64,000 nucleotides of DNA from Microbacterium halophytorum (GCF_002970975.1 NZ_PNFA01000013.1:1-64000), one strand, 5' to 3'. Shown: positions 28,284 through 36,369, numbered from the stretch's first letter. The notes: generated by a model not told the origin, from the sequence alone. A program made the numbers and translations.

Positions 28284-28308
28284 ACCATGGTTATATAAAT
28301 CAGGTATG
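28281..28308. promoter_or_regulatory. MarR operator palindrome
   Basis: A 28-bp imperfect palindrome has arms CATACC and GGTATG around a TTATATAA core. It covers the MarR start codon and lies between the MarR gene and the divergent MFS gene. It is much more A+T-rich than its surroundings. Confidence 0.75.
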
Positions 28309-28358
28309 AATATCCGGATGTCCGGGCGCCCCTCGAGCCAGAAGGACCTCAGCACGCC

Positions 28359-29585
28359 ATGATGAACGCCGCCCGCGCCGCACGCTCGCTCCCCGCCTGG
28401 CTCGTGCTCGCGGGGCTGCTGCTCGTCGCCGGCAACCTGCGCGCGGCGATCACGACGGTCGGGCCGCTCGTGCCCGATATGGAGCGCGACCTCGGCCTGT
28501 CGTCGATGGCGGCGTCGATCCTCGTCAGCCTGCCGCTGCTCGCGTTCGCCGTGGTGTCGCCCTTCGCTCCCCGCGTCGCCCAGCGCCTCGGGCTCGAGCG
28601 CACGGTGGGTCTCGGACTCGGTGTGCTCGCCGTCGGTCTCGTCGTGCGCTCGCTTCCGCCGATGCCGCTGCTCGGGGTCGGCACGGCGCTCATCGGTGTC
28701 GCGATCGCGGTGCTGAACGTGCTCCTGCCCGCACTCGTCAAGCGCGACTTCCCCGACCGGATCGGCCAGGTCACCGGGGCGTACTCGGCGGTGCAGGGCA
28801 TCTTCGCCGCGATCGCCGCCGGGGTCGCCGTGCCGATCGCGGCCGCGACGGCGCTCGGTTGGCGCCTGCCGCTCGGGATGTGGGCAGGGCTGGCTCTGAT
28901 CGCGCTCGGCGTGCTCGCGCCGCAGCTGCGCAGGGGGCCGGCGACGGCGGTGGTCGCGGCCGCGTCGGTGGTCGCCGCCGAGCGGAGCGGTCCATCCGGG
29001 GGCGTGTCGTCGGCGCCGCGCTCGCCGTGGGGGAGGGCGCTGGCCTGGCAGGTGACGGTCTTCATGGGGCTGCAGTCGGTCGTGTACTACATCTTCGTGA
29101 CCTGGCTGCCCTCGATCGAAACGGCCGCCGGATTCAGCGAGGCGGAGGCGGGCATGCACCTGCTCGTCGTCAACGCCCTCGGAATCGTCGGCAGCCTCAC
29201 GGCCTCCGCGCTCATCCCGCGCATGCGCGACCAGCGGGCGCTCGCGGTCGGCGGTGCCGCGCTGATGTTCGTCGGCAGCGCCGGCTTCCTCTTCGCGCCC
29301 GCGGGTGGTCTCGCCTGGTCGGGGATCGTCGGGTTCGCGGGCGGTGCGAGCATCGTGCTGGCGCTGTCGTTCTTCGGCCTGCGCACCCGCGATCACAGCC
29401 AGGCGGCGTCGCTGTCGGGCATGGCGCAGTGCCTCGGCTACGTGCTCGCGGCGATCGGCCCGGTCGCCGCCGGCGGCCTGCACGACGCGGCGGGCAGTTG
29501 GGCCCCGGCGCTGATCGTACTAATGGCGGTCTCCGTCGCCGTTGCAGTGTCGGGCTGGCTCGCGGGCCGGTCGCACACGCTCTGA
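28359..29585 (+). CDS. CynX/NimT-type MFS transporter
   Basis: The 408-residue protein has the CynX/NimT opening: LVLAGLLLVAGNLRAAITTV near residues 17-36, then GPLVPDMERDLGLSSMAASI. SLPLLAFAVVSPFAPRVAQR and LGVGTALIGVAIAVLNVLLP also match this group, whose members move cyanate, nitroimidazoles or other small compounds. ATG 28359 is directly followed by a second ATG at 28362, and either may start. The upstream 28-bp palindrome suggests MarR control. Confidence 0.83.
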   Translation: MMNAARAARSLPAWLVLAGLLLVAGNLRAAITTVGPLVPDMERDLGLSSMAASILVSLPLLAFAVVSPFAPRVAQRLGLERTVGLGLGVLAVGLVVRSLPPMPLLGVGTALIGVAIAVLNVLLPALVKRDFPDRIGQVTGAYSAVQGIFAAIAAGVAVPIAAATALGWRLPLGMWAGLALIALGVLAPQLRRGPATAVVAAASVVAAERSGPSGGVSSAPRSPWGRALAWQVTVFMGLQSVVYYIFVTWLPSIETAAGFSEAEAGMHLLVVNALGIVGSLTASALIPRMRDQRALAVGGAALMFVGSAGFLFAPAGGLAWSGIVGFAGGASIVLALSFFGLRTRDHSQAASLSGMAQCLGYVLAAIGPVAAGGLHDAAGSWAPALIVLMAVSVAVAVSGWLAGRSHTL

Positions 29586-29640
29586 TCCGCCGCGCCACGC
29601 GCGGGGAGCGCCCCGGTTCGCGACCGCGTCGGCGACCGGC

Positions 29641-29646
29641 TAGACT
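29641..29646 (+). promoter_or_regulatory. -10 box of the split tRNA-Pro gene
   Basis: TAGACT lies 34 bases before the tRNA 5' end. A weak TTCGCG is 18 bp upstream. This promoter now reads into only the first half of the tRNA. Confidence 0.5.
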
Positions 29647-29680
29647 ATCCGAGTTGCCCGCGGGCGACTCAACTGAACAA

Positions 29681-29719
29681 CGGGCTGTGGCGCAGTTTGG
29701 TAGCGCACTTGACTGGGGG
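29681..29719 (+). pseudogene. tRNA-Pro(GGG) 5' half, interrupted in the anticodon loop (left junction)
   Basis: These 39 bases give a tRNA from its first base through the anticodon loop: acceptor strand CGGGCTG, D-arm GCGC/GCGC, anticodon 5' stem CTTGA and the loop CTGGGGG. The sequence then departs from tRNA. The matching 3' half, with TCAAG and CAGCCCG to pair with these strands, lies at 39719-39760. The gene was therefore split by an insertion of about 10.0 kb and is no longer functional. Confidence 0.9.
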
Positions 29720-29764
29720 ACACATTGTCTTCAACGGTCGAGAACAGCCTAGATAACTCAACAA

Positions 29765-29838
29765 CGGGATGTGGCGCAGCTTGGTAGCGCACCTGACTGG
29801 GGGTCAGGGGGTCGCAGGTTCAAATCCTGTCATCCCGA
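29765..29838 (+). tRNA. tRNA-Pro(GGG), complete, carried by the island
   Basis: The 74-base cloverleaf is complete. Acceptor CGGGATG pairs with CATCCCG, D-stem GCGC with GCGC, anticodon stem CCTGA with TCAGG, and T-stem GCAGG with CCTGT. The loop CTGGGGG gives anticodon GGG. It lacks an encoded CCA. It differs from the split host copy at the acceptor and anticodon stems in compensating pairs. Upstream bases ACTCAAC..ACAACGGG resemble those of the host gene, so the whole transcription start may have been captured. TAGATA at 29751 may be its -10. Confidence 0.95.
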
Positions 29839-30011
29839 CAGAAAAAGCCTGATGGAACGGCATTTCCGAGTGTCCGATTTCCGCGAGTAAGCGCCGGACG
29901 AAGGCCGATCCTGTGGTCCCGATTTGTGCTTCCTATGTTACGGGATGTCGAACCTCACGGAACTCGCATGGTCCCAACCTGTTCCCAAGCCCCTGACCCC
30001 ATGAATCAAAG

Positions 30012-30382
30012 TCAAGTGTTGTAGAGCCTCGCTCCGCTCCATCTGAGATGCTGGTTCGTCCGTTCCGCGGCGCGCGCGAGCTCGGTGGTGTCGGCGTGCA
30101 AGTAGCCCTTGGTCGTCTCGATCGAGGCGTGTCCGAGGATGTCACGGACGATGTGAAGCGGGACGCCGGCGTTCGCGAACCATGTGGCCCCGGCGTGTCT
30201 GAGATCGTGTCGTCGCAGACCGGGGTGGCCGAGTCTTTGCACCAGGTTGGTCCAGTCGGTTGCTCGCGAGAGCGTCCCGGTGGTGAGGACTCCGCCTCGG
30301 GGTCCTCGGAGGAGCGGCTGCTCATGTTCGCGGCCCTCAGTAATGCGTCTGAGTACGGGCTCTAACGGCTTGAGGATCGGTA
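30012..30382 (-). pseudogene. Integrase (tyrosine recombinase), C-terminal fragment
   Basis: The minus-strand frame, read from the IS border, gives VPILKPLEPVLRRI, LLRGPRGGVLTTG, HPGLRRHDLRHAGATWFANA, GVPLHIVRDILGHASIETTK and GYLH. These contain the catalytic Arg-His (HDLRH), the second His (LGHAS) and the Tyr of phage-type integrases. About 120 residues remain. The N-terminal domains are missing, and the gene ends at the IS border near 30383. It lies about 290 bases from the left junction, as expected for the island's own integrase. Confidence 0.85.
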
Positions 30383-30454
30383 CTCGGGCGTGCGGAGCGA
30401 ACTGGTGACAACTGATCGTTGGTGCCGGGAGGTGCTGGCGGGGAGGATGTCATC

Positions 30455-30760
30455 ATGCCCGGTCCTTGTCCCAGAGAGTTCCGCGAGGACGTTGTCGCGG
30501 TTGCTCGTAGCCGTGAGAGCGGCGTCACCATCAAACAGATCGCGACCGACTTCGGTATCAGTGAAGCGACCCTGCAGAACTGGCTGCGCCAGGCCGATGT
30601 CGAAGACGGCAACCGGCCCGGTCAGACCGCTGCGGACGCGGCAGAGGCGCGGGAATTGAAGAAACGGATCCGCCTGCTCGAGCAGGAGAACGAGGTCCTG
30701 TGTCGGGCTGCGGCGTATCTGTCGCAGGCGAACCTGAAACTCGGCGGCTCCCCAAAATGA
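30455..30760 (+). CDS. IS3-family transposase OrfA
   Basis: This 101-residue protein has a helix-turn-helix (VTIKQIATDFGISEATLQNW near residues 24-43) and a C-terminal leucine-zipper-like coiled coil (LKKRIRLLEQENEVLCRAAA). It binds the IS ends. GGGAGG lies 10 bases before ATG 30455. The stop overlaps the orfB start as ATGA. Confidence 0.88.
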   Translation: MPGPCPREFREDVVAVARSRESGVTIKQIATDFGISEATLQNWLRQADVEDGNRPGQTAADAAEARELKKRIRLLEQENEVLCRAAAYLSQANLKLGGSPK

Positions 30761-31633
30761 CGTACCCGCTCGTATCTGAGCTCGCCGAGACGGGGATTCC
30801 CGTGACGGTGTCGTGCCGGGTCCTCAAGCTCGCAAGACAGTCCTACTACCGGTGGAGAGGCGACCCTGTCCGGGACGCGGACGTGCTCCGCGCGCATCGG
30901 ATCAACGCACTGCGTGACGCGCACCATGACGACCCGACGTTCGGGTACCGCTACTTGGCTGATGAGGCGCGGCGTGCGGGGTGGCGGATGAGCCGTCGGA
31001 CGGCGTGGAAGCTGTGCTCGCAGGCTGGGATCCTCTCGTCCGCGCGGCGCCGCCGGCGCGGCAAGGACAAAGAAGGCGGGCCCTCCGGTATTCGATGACC
31101 ATGTGAAGCGGGCCTTCCGCGCCGATGCCCCGAACCGGCTCTGGCTCACGGACATCACGGAGCATTGGACGGGTGAAGGCAAGCTCTACTGCTGCGCGAT
31201 CAAGGACATGTTCTCCAACCGGATCGTCGGCTACTCGATCTCGGACCGGATGACCGCGAAGCTCGCCGTCGACGCCGCCCGCAACGCCGTCACTCGCCGA
31301 GGCGACGTCGCCGGATGCATCCTGCACGCTGACAGAGGCAGCCAGTTCCGAAGCCGTGCCATGGCCCGCGAACTGCGCCGCCATGACATGGTCGGATCGA
31401 TGGGACGCGTCGGCGCCGCCGGAGACAAAGCCGCCATGGAATCGTTCTGGTCACTGCTGCAGACGAACGTCCTCAACCACCAGCGATGGACGACCCGGCA
31501 GGAACTCCGGCTCGCGATTGTCGTGTGGATCGAGCGGAAGTATCACCGCCAGCGCGCCCAGGACACCCTCGGCGGCTTGACGCCCATCGAGTTCGAAGCC
31601 AAGCTAGCTGCGCCGCTCACACTCGCGGCCTAA
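30757..31633 (+). pseudogene. IS3-family transposase OrfB, frameshifted
   Basis: The first frame runs from ATG 30757 to a stop at 31096-31098 (TYPLVSELAETGIPVTVSCR to KDKEGGPSGIR). The catalytic core continues in the +1 frame after about 31080 with FDDHVKRAFRADAPNRLWLT, then Asp in LTDITEHW, Asp in HADRGSQFRSRA and Glu in AAMESFWSLLQ. One extra base around the G/C run near 31078-31092 explains the break. The product is inactive unless the shift is read through or the base call is wrong. Confidence 0.82.
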
Positions 31634-31680
31634 ACCGAAACTGTCACCAGTTCGTTCCTCACGCCCGAGGTAAGACGAGT

Positions 31681-31925
31681 TTAGGGTGCAGGAGCTTGCT
31701 TGAGTGCCGTTCGGACACTGTAGGTGGGGCCGGCGGCCAGTGTGTCCCTGGCGCAGGCACGGGCGCCGTCGGGCTGTTGAGCGAGCGCTCGGGAGATAGC
31801 TCGCCTAACGCGGACATCGGGGTCTCGCGCAAGCCTCGGGCCCAAATGCTCTGGCTCGCCATGTTCAGCCCGCCGCAATGCGGTCGCCAGACACAGCCAT
31901 CGCCAGCCACGTTGTCGATCCAGCC
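31681..31925 (-). pseudogene. HEAT-like (leucine-rich repeat variant) protein remnant
   Basis: The minus strand gives WLCLATALRRAEHGEPEHLG, RLARDPDVRVRRAISRALAQ and AAGPTYSVRTALKQAPAP, then stop. The DPDVRVRRA and YSVRTALKQ spacing is typical of bacterial short HEAT-like repeats. Only about 75 residues remain, and I see no start. It abuts the IS border. Confidence 0.45.
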
Positions 31926-31956
31926 ACGTTGCCGAAGAAGACGTCGGAGGGACCAG

Positions 31957-31968
31957 TAGGCTCACGCC
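31957..31968 (+). promoter_or_regulatory. Leaderless -10 box of the two-gene island unit
   Basis: TAGGCT (31957-31962) is followed by CACGCC and the ATG at 31969. Confidence 0.6.
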
Positions 31969-32475
31969 ATGACAGTCCGAATCAACGAGCACGGCTGGAC
32001 TCCGCTGGACGGTGCCGTACCCGAGACCCTCGACGCAGACAAGGTCTATCTCATCCCCACCCGCACCGCTGTCCAGACGGCGGAAGGAGCGAAGCCAGAG
32101 CTCTGCTACACGGATAACGTTCGATATCTCCCGAAGGCTGCTCGTGTCAAGGGGCTGCCATTGGAGTTTTCGCAGCCTGAGGGCGAGCGGCACTACCTGC
32201 AAGAGTTCAGCATCGACCCGGAGATGTGGTCGCTCGGGCTGGCGCTGCTGACGATGGCCAGCGATTGGCTCATTCTGACCGTGAGTCTGTTCATTTCCCA
32301 GCGAGCAGACAACCAGGGCTGGACAAACGAGCAGGCGCATGAGCTGCCGTTGCGGGTCTACGTCGCGGAGACCGAGACGGGGCGCGACATCGAGCTCGAA
32401 GGCAGCGGTACAGATGTGATCGAGGCTCTGAAGGTGCTACAGGCCGAAGCCAAGAAGCGTAAACAAGGGAATTGA
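31969..32475 (+). CDS. Hypothetical protein (168 aa), first gene of a two-gene unit
   Basis: I do not recognise this protein. It has a mixed beta-rich N-terminal half (RINEHGWTPLDGAVPETLDA, DKVYLIPTR), a hydrophobic stretch at about 90-108 (WSLGLALLTMASDWLILTVS) and a charged C-terminus ending EAKKRKQGN. The hydrophobic stretch is preceded by acidic residues and could be buried rather than membranous. The next gene starts two bases after its stop, so they are probably one transcript. Confidence 0.75.
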   Translation: MTVRINEHGWTPLDGAVPETLDADKVYLIPTRTAVQTAEGAKPELCYTDNVRYLPKAARVKGLPLEFSQPEGERHYLQEFSIDPEMWSLGLALLTMASDWLILTVSLFISQRADNQGWTNEQAHELPLRVYVAETETGRDIELEGSGTDVIEALKVLQAEAKKRKQGN

Positions 32476-32476
32476 C

Positions 32477-33430
32477 GTGACTGAGCGCAGAGGGCTGCAG
32501 TACAAGATGCTCATCCTGCAATGGGGCCCGATCCCGCCCTCAGGCGGGCCCCACCGTGAGCGGTACCTAGATCATTACGGTCGCGCGTCGCTTCAGACTG
32601 CGGAAGACGAGTATGACGAAGTGGTGAGGCTTCTCGGTACCGACGGGGCGCACATGCCGGCACTCGACTTCGACCTGGTTGAGAACGACGACCGTGCGCG
32701 ACGTGCTATCCAGCGCCAGAAACGCGCCGAGTGGCTGGCGTTCCAATCCACCATCGACACGGAAGTGCAAGACGCGATCGAGCCGCACATAAGGAAGTCG
32801 GTCTCTGCTGCGATGGATGCGCTGAACTATCTCGAGGATCATCCACTGCGCGAGGACGCTCACGCAGCGATTCACCGCGCGGCGTTCGTGAAGCGCGGGC
32901 TGTTCGGCTGCCCGATTACCTATAGCGAGGACGAGGAGTACTGGACGGATTGCCCCATCAACGTCTCCCACCTAAGGATGGGAGTCTCGGCCGGACTCGT
33001 GAGCGACTTCGAGTGCTCCATTTGCGGCAAACTGGTCGAAGACTGTGATCATGAGATGCGTGAGTATTACCCGAAGATCGCGGACCGCGACGCTGAAGGC
33101 AGGTGCACCATCTGTCACGAGACGGAGTGCCATCACCCAGTCGGTGAGACGATCCTGGTCGAGGCGTGGGCGAGCGCTCGCAATGTCAAGGCAAACGAAG
33201 TGTCCATGGTTGCACGCCCCCGATACCCGCTTGCACGAATTGTCGAAAAGTCGTTTGACCTAGGACGGGCCGGCGAAGATACGCGAGTACGCGACGCCGC
33301 GAAGCGAGGCTTGCTCAACTGTGACGGAGACCTCGGCCCCTGCAAAGGATTCAACGAGATGACCGACTGGGACCTAAGGAGCGCCTCCTCGTCTGATGAC
33401 AACGAGGCGCAGGAGATCGACTTGTTCTAG
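32477..33430 (+). CDS. Hypothetical protein with Cys/His zinc-binding clusters
   Basis: The 317-residue protein has a helical N-terminal half (residues about 45-130, with RARRAIQRQKRAEWLAFQST) and a Cys/His-rich C-terminal half. Clusters are FECSICGKLVEDCDHEM near 176-192 and GRCTICHETECHHPVG near 207-222, each consistent with a zinc knuckle. The CxxC-x6-CDH pattern recurs in some phage and plasmid proteins as I recall, but I cannot name the family. GTG 32477 follows the previous stop by two bases. The tail is acidic. Function unknown. Confidence 0.75.
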   Translation: MTERRGLQYKMLILQWGPIPPSGGPHRERYLDHYGRASLQTAEDEYDEVVRLLGTDGAHMPALDFDLVENDDRARRAIQRQKRAEWLAFQSTIDTEVQDAIEPHIRKSVSAAMDALNYLEDHPLREDAHAAIHRAAFVKRGLFGCPITYSEDEEYWTDCPINVSHLRMGVSAGLVSDFECSICGKLVEDCDHEMREYYPKIADRDAEGRCTICHETECHHPVGETILVEAWASARNVKANEVSMVARPRYPLARIVEKSFDLGRAGEDTRVRDAAKRGLLNCDGDLGPCKGFNEMTDWDLRSASSSDDNEAQEIDLF

Positions 33431-33813
33431 CACCGATCAATCCAATGCCGTTCGCAACGCATCTTCGCAGGGGCAGGGGCCGCGCCAACGCGACGCTTCG
33501 CTCGTTCACTGAACGGTCGGATACCGCCCCGAATGGCTCTAGCGACTGGTCCCTCAACGTGGTCGACAAGCCACCTACAGCAGCGGCTCGCGATTAGGTG
33601 GTTGAAGAGCGGATGAACCCCGGGTAGCCCGTCGCCGATGACAAGCAGTCGAACAGGTGAAAGCGGAAATGTGATGGCGCACTCCGAGCCGTCGCCCCTA
33701 TTGAAGAGCATCACCACGCCGTCGCCGGTGACAAGCCCACCGCTGATCGGACGCGCTGAATCTCTAGCCGGTCGCGCAGGGCGTGATGGTCTCCCGAAAT
33801 CTTCAATACAAGA
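33427..33813 (-). pseudogene. Possible DUF4238-like C-terminal remnant
   Basis: The open minus frame reads PISGGLVTGDGVVMLFNRGD, SECAITFPLSPVRLLVIGD, then HPLFNHLIASRCCRWLVDHV. The VTGD..V and FPLSPxRLLVI blocks resemble the end of DUF4238 proteins, but no N-terminal part is present and an in-frame stop precedes it at 33814-33816. It may be a decayed copy. The resemblance is from memory. Confidence 0.35.
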
Positions 33814-33823
33814 TCAAGGGCCC

Positions 33824-34747
33824 TCAGCTGACCTGCGTCTCTCTGTAGATCGCGATCGGGGTGCACTCCATCACTGGGAAGGTGGCCGCGTTGCCTGTCT
33901 TCACTAATCCACGGAATCCGTTCGTCATGCCCTCAATGGCATCTTCAATCCCGTTCCCGGTGGGGATTGTGTTCAGGCCGGTAGAGAGCGCGGCGGCCGA
34001 TATTTGACCAACGACCGTCCACTCCGTAGTGTCCGGCGACTGCATCAAGCCTTCATTGCCTAGCTCAACAAGCAGCGAATCGGGATTGCCTGTGCCGACG
34101 ATCACGTGCAACGCGGGGGCTCCCGTGGGATGTACCTTCACACGGAGCGCGCCATCTGCGTACATCGCGCGGCCGAGGGCGGCCAACGAGTCGACCGAGA
34201 ACCCCTTGACCGTATTCTGAAGTTGCTGCAACTCGCGCTTTTTGATCGTCGCCTCGGCTGCGGTGATCTTCCCCGCGTCCACCTCGTTCTGAATGTTCGT
34301 TGTTTGGATTGTCGCGAACGCCTTCAGTAGCGACGGGAAGCCCTGCATCGTCTCGATCGTCCGAGAGTAGTCAGCGATCTGGACTCGGCCGCGAGCACGA
34401 AAGAATGCACCATCCTCGAAGTGCGAAGGCGTCCAGTCCGCGAAGTCGAATCCATCGCCGATTTGCTCCAGAGCACCTTTTTCGGAGAGAACTTCCTCAA
34501 ACTGAACGTAGACCTGGTGATGCAAGCTACTCGTCTCAGTGGATGAACGGCGATATCGGTAGTCGGCCTCGCCGCTTGCCCTCAAGAATTTCAGAAGCCC
34601 TGCCTCGGCCTTGGCCGCCCCTCCGACCTCGTGCGACCGGTCCTGGGTGCTAGTCTCCGGCACGCCGCCAAGAAGCTGGGCGGCCAGCGACCGAACGCGT
34701 TCGGCGTCCAGGTAGAGAAAACTCCGGACCAATACTGGATCACTCAA
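33824..34747 (-). CDS. DUF6414-like protein
   Basis: This protein of about 307 residues begins LSDPVLVRSFLYLDAERVRS. The FLYLDxERVxSLxAQLxGG opening is how I recall DUF6414 proteins starting. The middle contains VQIADYSRTIETMQGFPSLL and a helical stretch NEVDAGKITAAEATIKKREL. The C-terminal domain is beta-rich. A TTG at 34747 is chosen because GGAGG lies five bases upstream; TTG 34759 is the alternative. DUF6414 genes often lie in accessory regions. No catalytic motif is visible. Family assignment is from memory and needs a profile search. Confidence 0.65.
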   Translation of the reverse strand: MSDPVLVRSFLYLDAERVRSLAAQLLGGVPETSTQDRSHEVGGAAKAEAGLLKFLRASGEADYRYRRSSTETSSLHHQVYVQFEEVLSEKGALEQIGDGFDFADWTPSHFEDGAFFRARGRVQIADYSRTIETMQGFPSLLKAFATIQTTNIQNEVDAGKITAAEATIKKRELQQLQNTVKGFSVDSLAALGRAMYADGALRVKVHPTGAPALHVIVGTGNPDSLLVELGNEGLMQSPDTTEWTVVGQISAAALSTGLNTIPTGNGIEDAIEGMTNGFRGLVKTGNAATFPVMECTPIAIYRETQVS

Positions 34748-34998
34748 CGCGGCCTCCAAACACCTCTCCGGATTCTATCGGCTGCCGTCCTCCGCGATTC
34801 GTCTTCGGCGCTTCGCGCTCCGGTCGCCCTCGGTACTCCGTCCCCAACTCGTGTGCGCAGTGCGTCAGCGATCCTCCAGAGCGACCCGGGTCGTGCAGCA
34901 AGCGGGTCGACTGCCCCGTGACTGGTTAGTGATGGAAGGGCAACACCGCCCCCCGCGCTGGTTCGAGCGAGTCGTGGGTATGGGACGACTCGATCGGG

Positions 34999-35012
34999 TA
35001 CGTTCAGGCCTC
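34999..35012 (+). promoter_or_regulatory. Candidate -10 box for the 95-aa gene
   Basis: TACGTT at 34999-35004 lies eight bases before ATG 35013, close to the leaderless spacing seen elsewhere. Confidence 0.35.
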
Positions 35013-35300
35013 ATGAGTGAGTTGAGAGATGCGATCGATTCCTACGTAGTCGGTGCCTCGGATGTTCTTGAGATCACCGAATACGAGGTGTGGCTCCATG
35101 GGCGGCCGGTAACTGTCAGGTTGAGAGACGGGGGTCCCCGTGCGAGCCGGCCGCGGTACTCCGTGGAAGCCTTCTGGTCTGACCTACCGCTAGAGGATCG
35201 CCACGGGGGGTCCCCGGGCTACTCCTTGGGGCACGCCGAAGACACGATCGCGACGGCGATAGCTGGAGTGCATTGGGAGCAGTTCAAGTCGACGACCTAG
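35013..35300 (+). CDS. Hypothetical protein (95 aa)
   Basis: This small protein (SELRDAIDSYVVGASDVLEI, TEYEVWLHGRPVTVRLRDGG) looks like a compact alpha/beta fold. It has no recognisable domain. It lies alone between two minus-strand genes. ATG 35013 is preferred over the long frame from 34851 because of the -10 box and the change in character before it. Confidence 0.55.
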   Translation: MSELRDAIDSYVVGASDVLEITEYEVWLHGRPVTVRLRDGGPRASRPRYSVEAFWSDLPLEDRHGGSPGYSLGHAEDTIATAIAGVHWEQFKSTT

Positions 35301-35423
35301 TGGAGGGCTTGTTGGCGCCGGTTGCTAGATCAGCGGCTGAACAAGTCTCTAGCGACGGCTCGTAGGCCGGTCCCCATCTGATGCAGATTAGGTTCCATCG
35401 CCCGCGAACCGGCGAGGCGAGGT

Positions 35424-36191
35424 TCATCGACGTTGAAGCTTCCACCGGCGCGTCACAGCAGTCCACTCCGACCGGGCGTCTTTGAGTCTCTGCTCGGGCA
35501 CCGAGATGCCGCTTCGTTCGATCACCCGCAGGCCATGGATGGAAATGCCGGCTGGTGGCCATTGAAGCGGGCGGGGAACCCTCATCATCATCCACGGGCC
35601 TGTGACAACGCCGATTGCCATGGAGATCGCATTCGTGATCGAGGTCAGGTTGGACCAGTAACTAGCGGCTACCTCAGTCCAGCCCCAGATCTCACGCGGG
35701 GTGACGAGACTGTCGCTTTGGCGATAGAAGTGGAGTCGCCCTCCGCCATCACTCGGAGTTCGATGCGCAACCTGATTCCGGAACTCGCGTAGGGCGTTCG
35801 TCGTGGCGAACATCCGATCCAGCGCGGCGGAGTTTTCGGCGAACTCAGGTTCTGTGCGAACGACGGCTTCCGAGGCGGTGCGGATGATTTTGCGCGAAAG
35901 TCCGTCGACACGGCCCCACGAGAAGTACTCCTCCTCGATGCCGACGGCTCGACGCTCTTCTCGATTGTGCTCGCTGGTGAAGCGCTCCAGAGAGTCGAGG
36001 TCTCGGCCGGTGAGAACCTGCTTGCCCTTGCCATGAAGCATCTCCAGGTACCGTCGGGACTCGTCTTCTGCATTTGAGGTCTCGTATACAAAGTCTCCCA
36101 GCATGGCGGCCAAGCGCCTATTGCTCAGCCCGAGGGGACGGGTTCGTCGGGATCGGGCGTACTGGGCATATGCGTCCATAGATGTCAGCAT
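35424..36191 (-). CDS. Hypothetical protein with HEPN-type RNxxxH motif
   Basis: The 255-residue, largely helical protein carries ALREFRNQVAHRTP near residues 134-147. RNQVAH fits the R-x4-H ribonuclease motif of HEPN domains. Upstream helices (ALDRMFATTNALREF and IEEEYFSWGRVDGLSRKIIR) match the four-helix HEPN layout. The C-terminal part is less clear (WTEVAASYWSNLTSITNAIS). HEPN proteins are often toxin RNases or defence effectors. No antitoxin-like MNT gene is adjacent. An ATG at 36179 is an alternative start. The assignment rests on one motif. Confidence 0.6.
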   Translation of the reverse strand: MLTSMDAYAQYARSRRTRPLGLSNRRLAAMLGDFVYETSNAEDESRRYLEMLHGKGKQVLTGRDLDSLERFTSEHNREERRAVGIEEEYFSWGRVDGLSRKIIRTASEAVVRTEPEFAENSAALDRMFATTNALREFRNQVAHRTPSDGGGRLHFYRQSDSLVTPREIWGWTEVAASYWSNLTSITNAISMAIGVVTGPWMMMRVPRPLQWPPAGISIHGLRVIERSGISVPEQRLKDARSEWTAVTRRWKLQRR

Positions 36192-36357
36192 CCCAGCTCA
36201 CCGCGGAGCCGCTCGTTCAGCGGGCCGATCGCACGGGCGCGAGCATTGGGCCTTCGGTACCGGCGTTCGAGCGTGAGCGGGTCTTAGCGTCCGCGTGCGG
36301 GGCGACTTTGCCCTATAAACGGTCCTTCCACGTTCGTGCTCCAGCGCCACCGCTCGG

Positions 36358-36369
36358 TAGCCTGGCCTC
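36358..36369 (+). promoter_or_regulatory. Leaderless -10 box for the 187-aa gene
   Basis: TAGCCT at 36358-36363 lies exactly six bases before ATG 36370. Confidence 0.6.

Larger units (their letters stand above)
30383..31669 (+). mobile_element. IS3-family insertion sequence
   Basis: The ends form a 28-bp inverted repeat with 26 matches (left CTCGGGCGTGCGGAGCGAAC, right complement CTCGGGCGTGAGGAACGAAC, both running on to TGGTGACA). GTA flanks both sides, consistent with a 3-bp target repeat. A TG...CA reading of the ends would move the borders to 30391 and 31661, but without a direct repeat. The element holds orfA and a frameshifted orfB and interrupts the integrase. Confidence 0.85.

Noticed and set aside
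30391..31661. IS borders at TG...CA
   Set aside because: This form is usual for IS3, but the inverted repeat continues eight bases outward and the outer borders give a GTA direct repeat. Kept as an alternative.
31970..32340. Upstream extension of the HEAT-like minus frame to 32340
   Set aside because: It runs opposite a plus gene with a good leaderless promoter, and its HEAT character stops near 31925.
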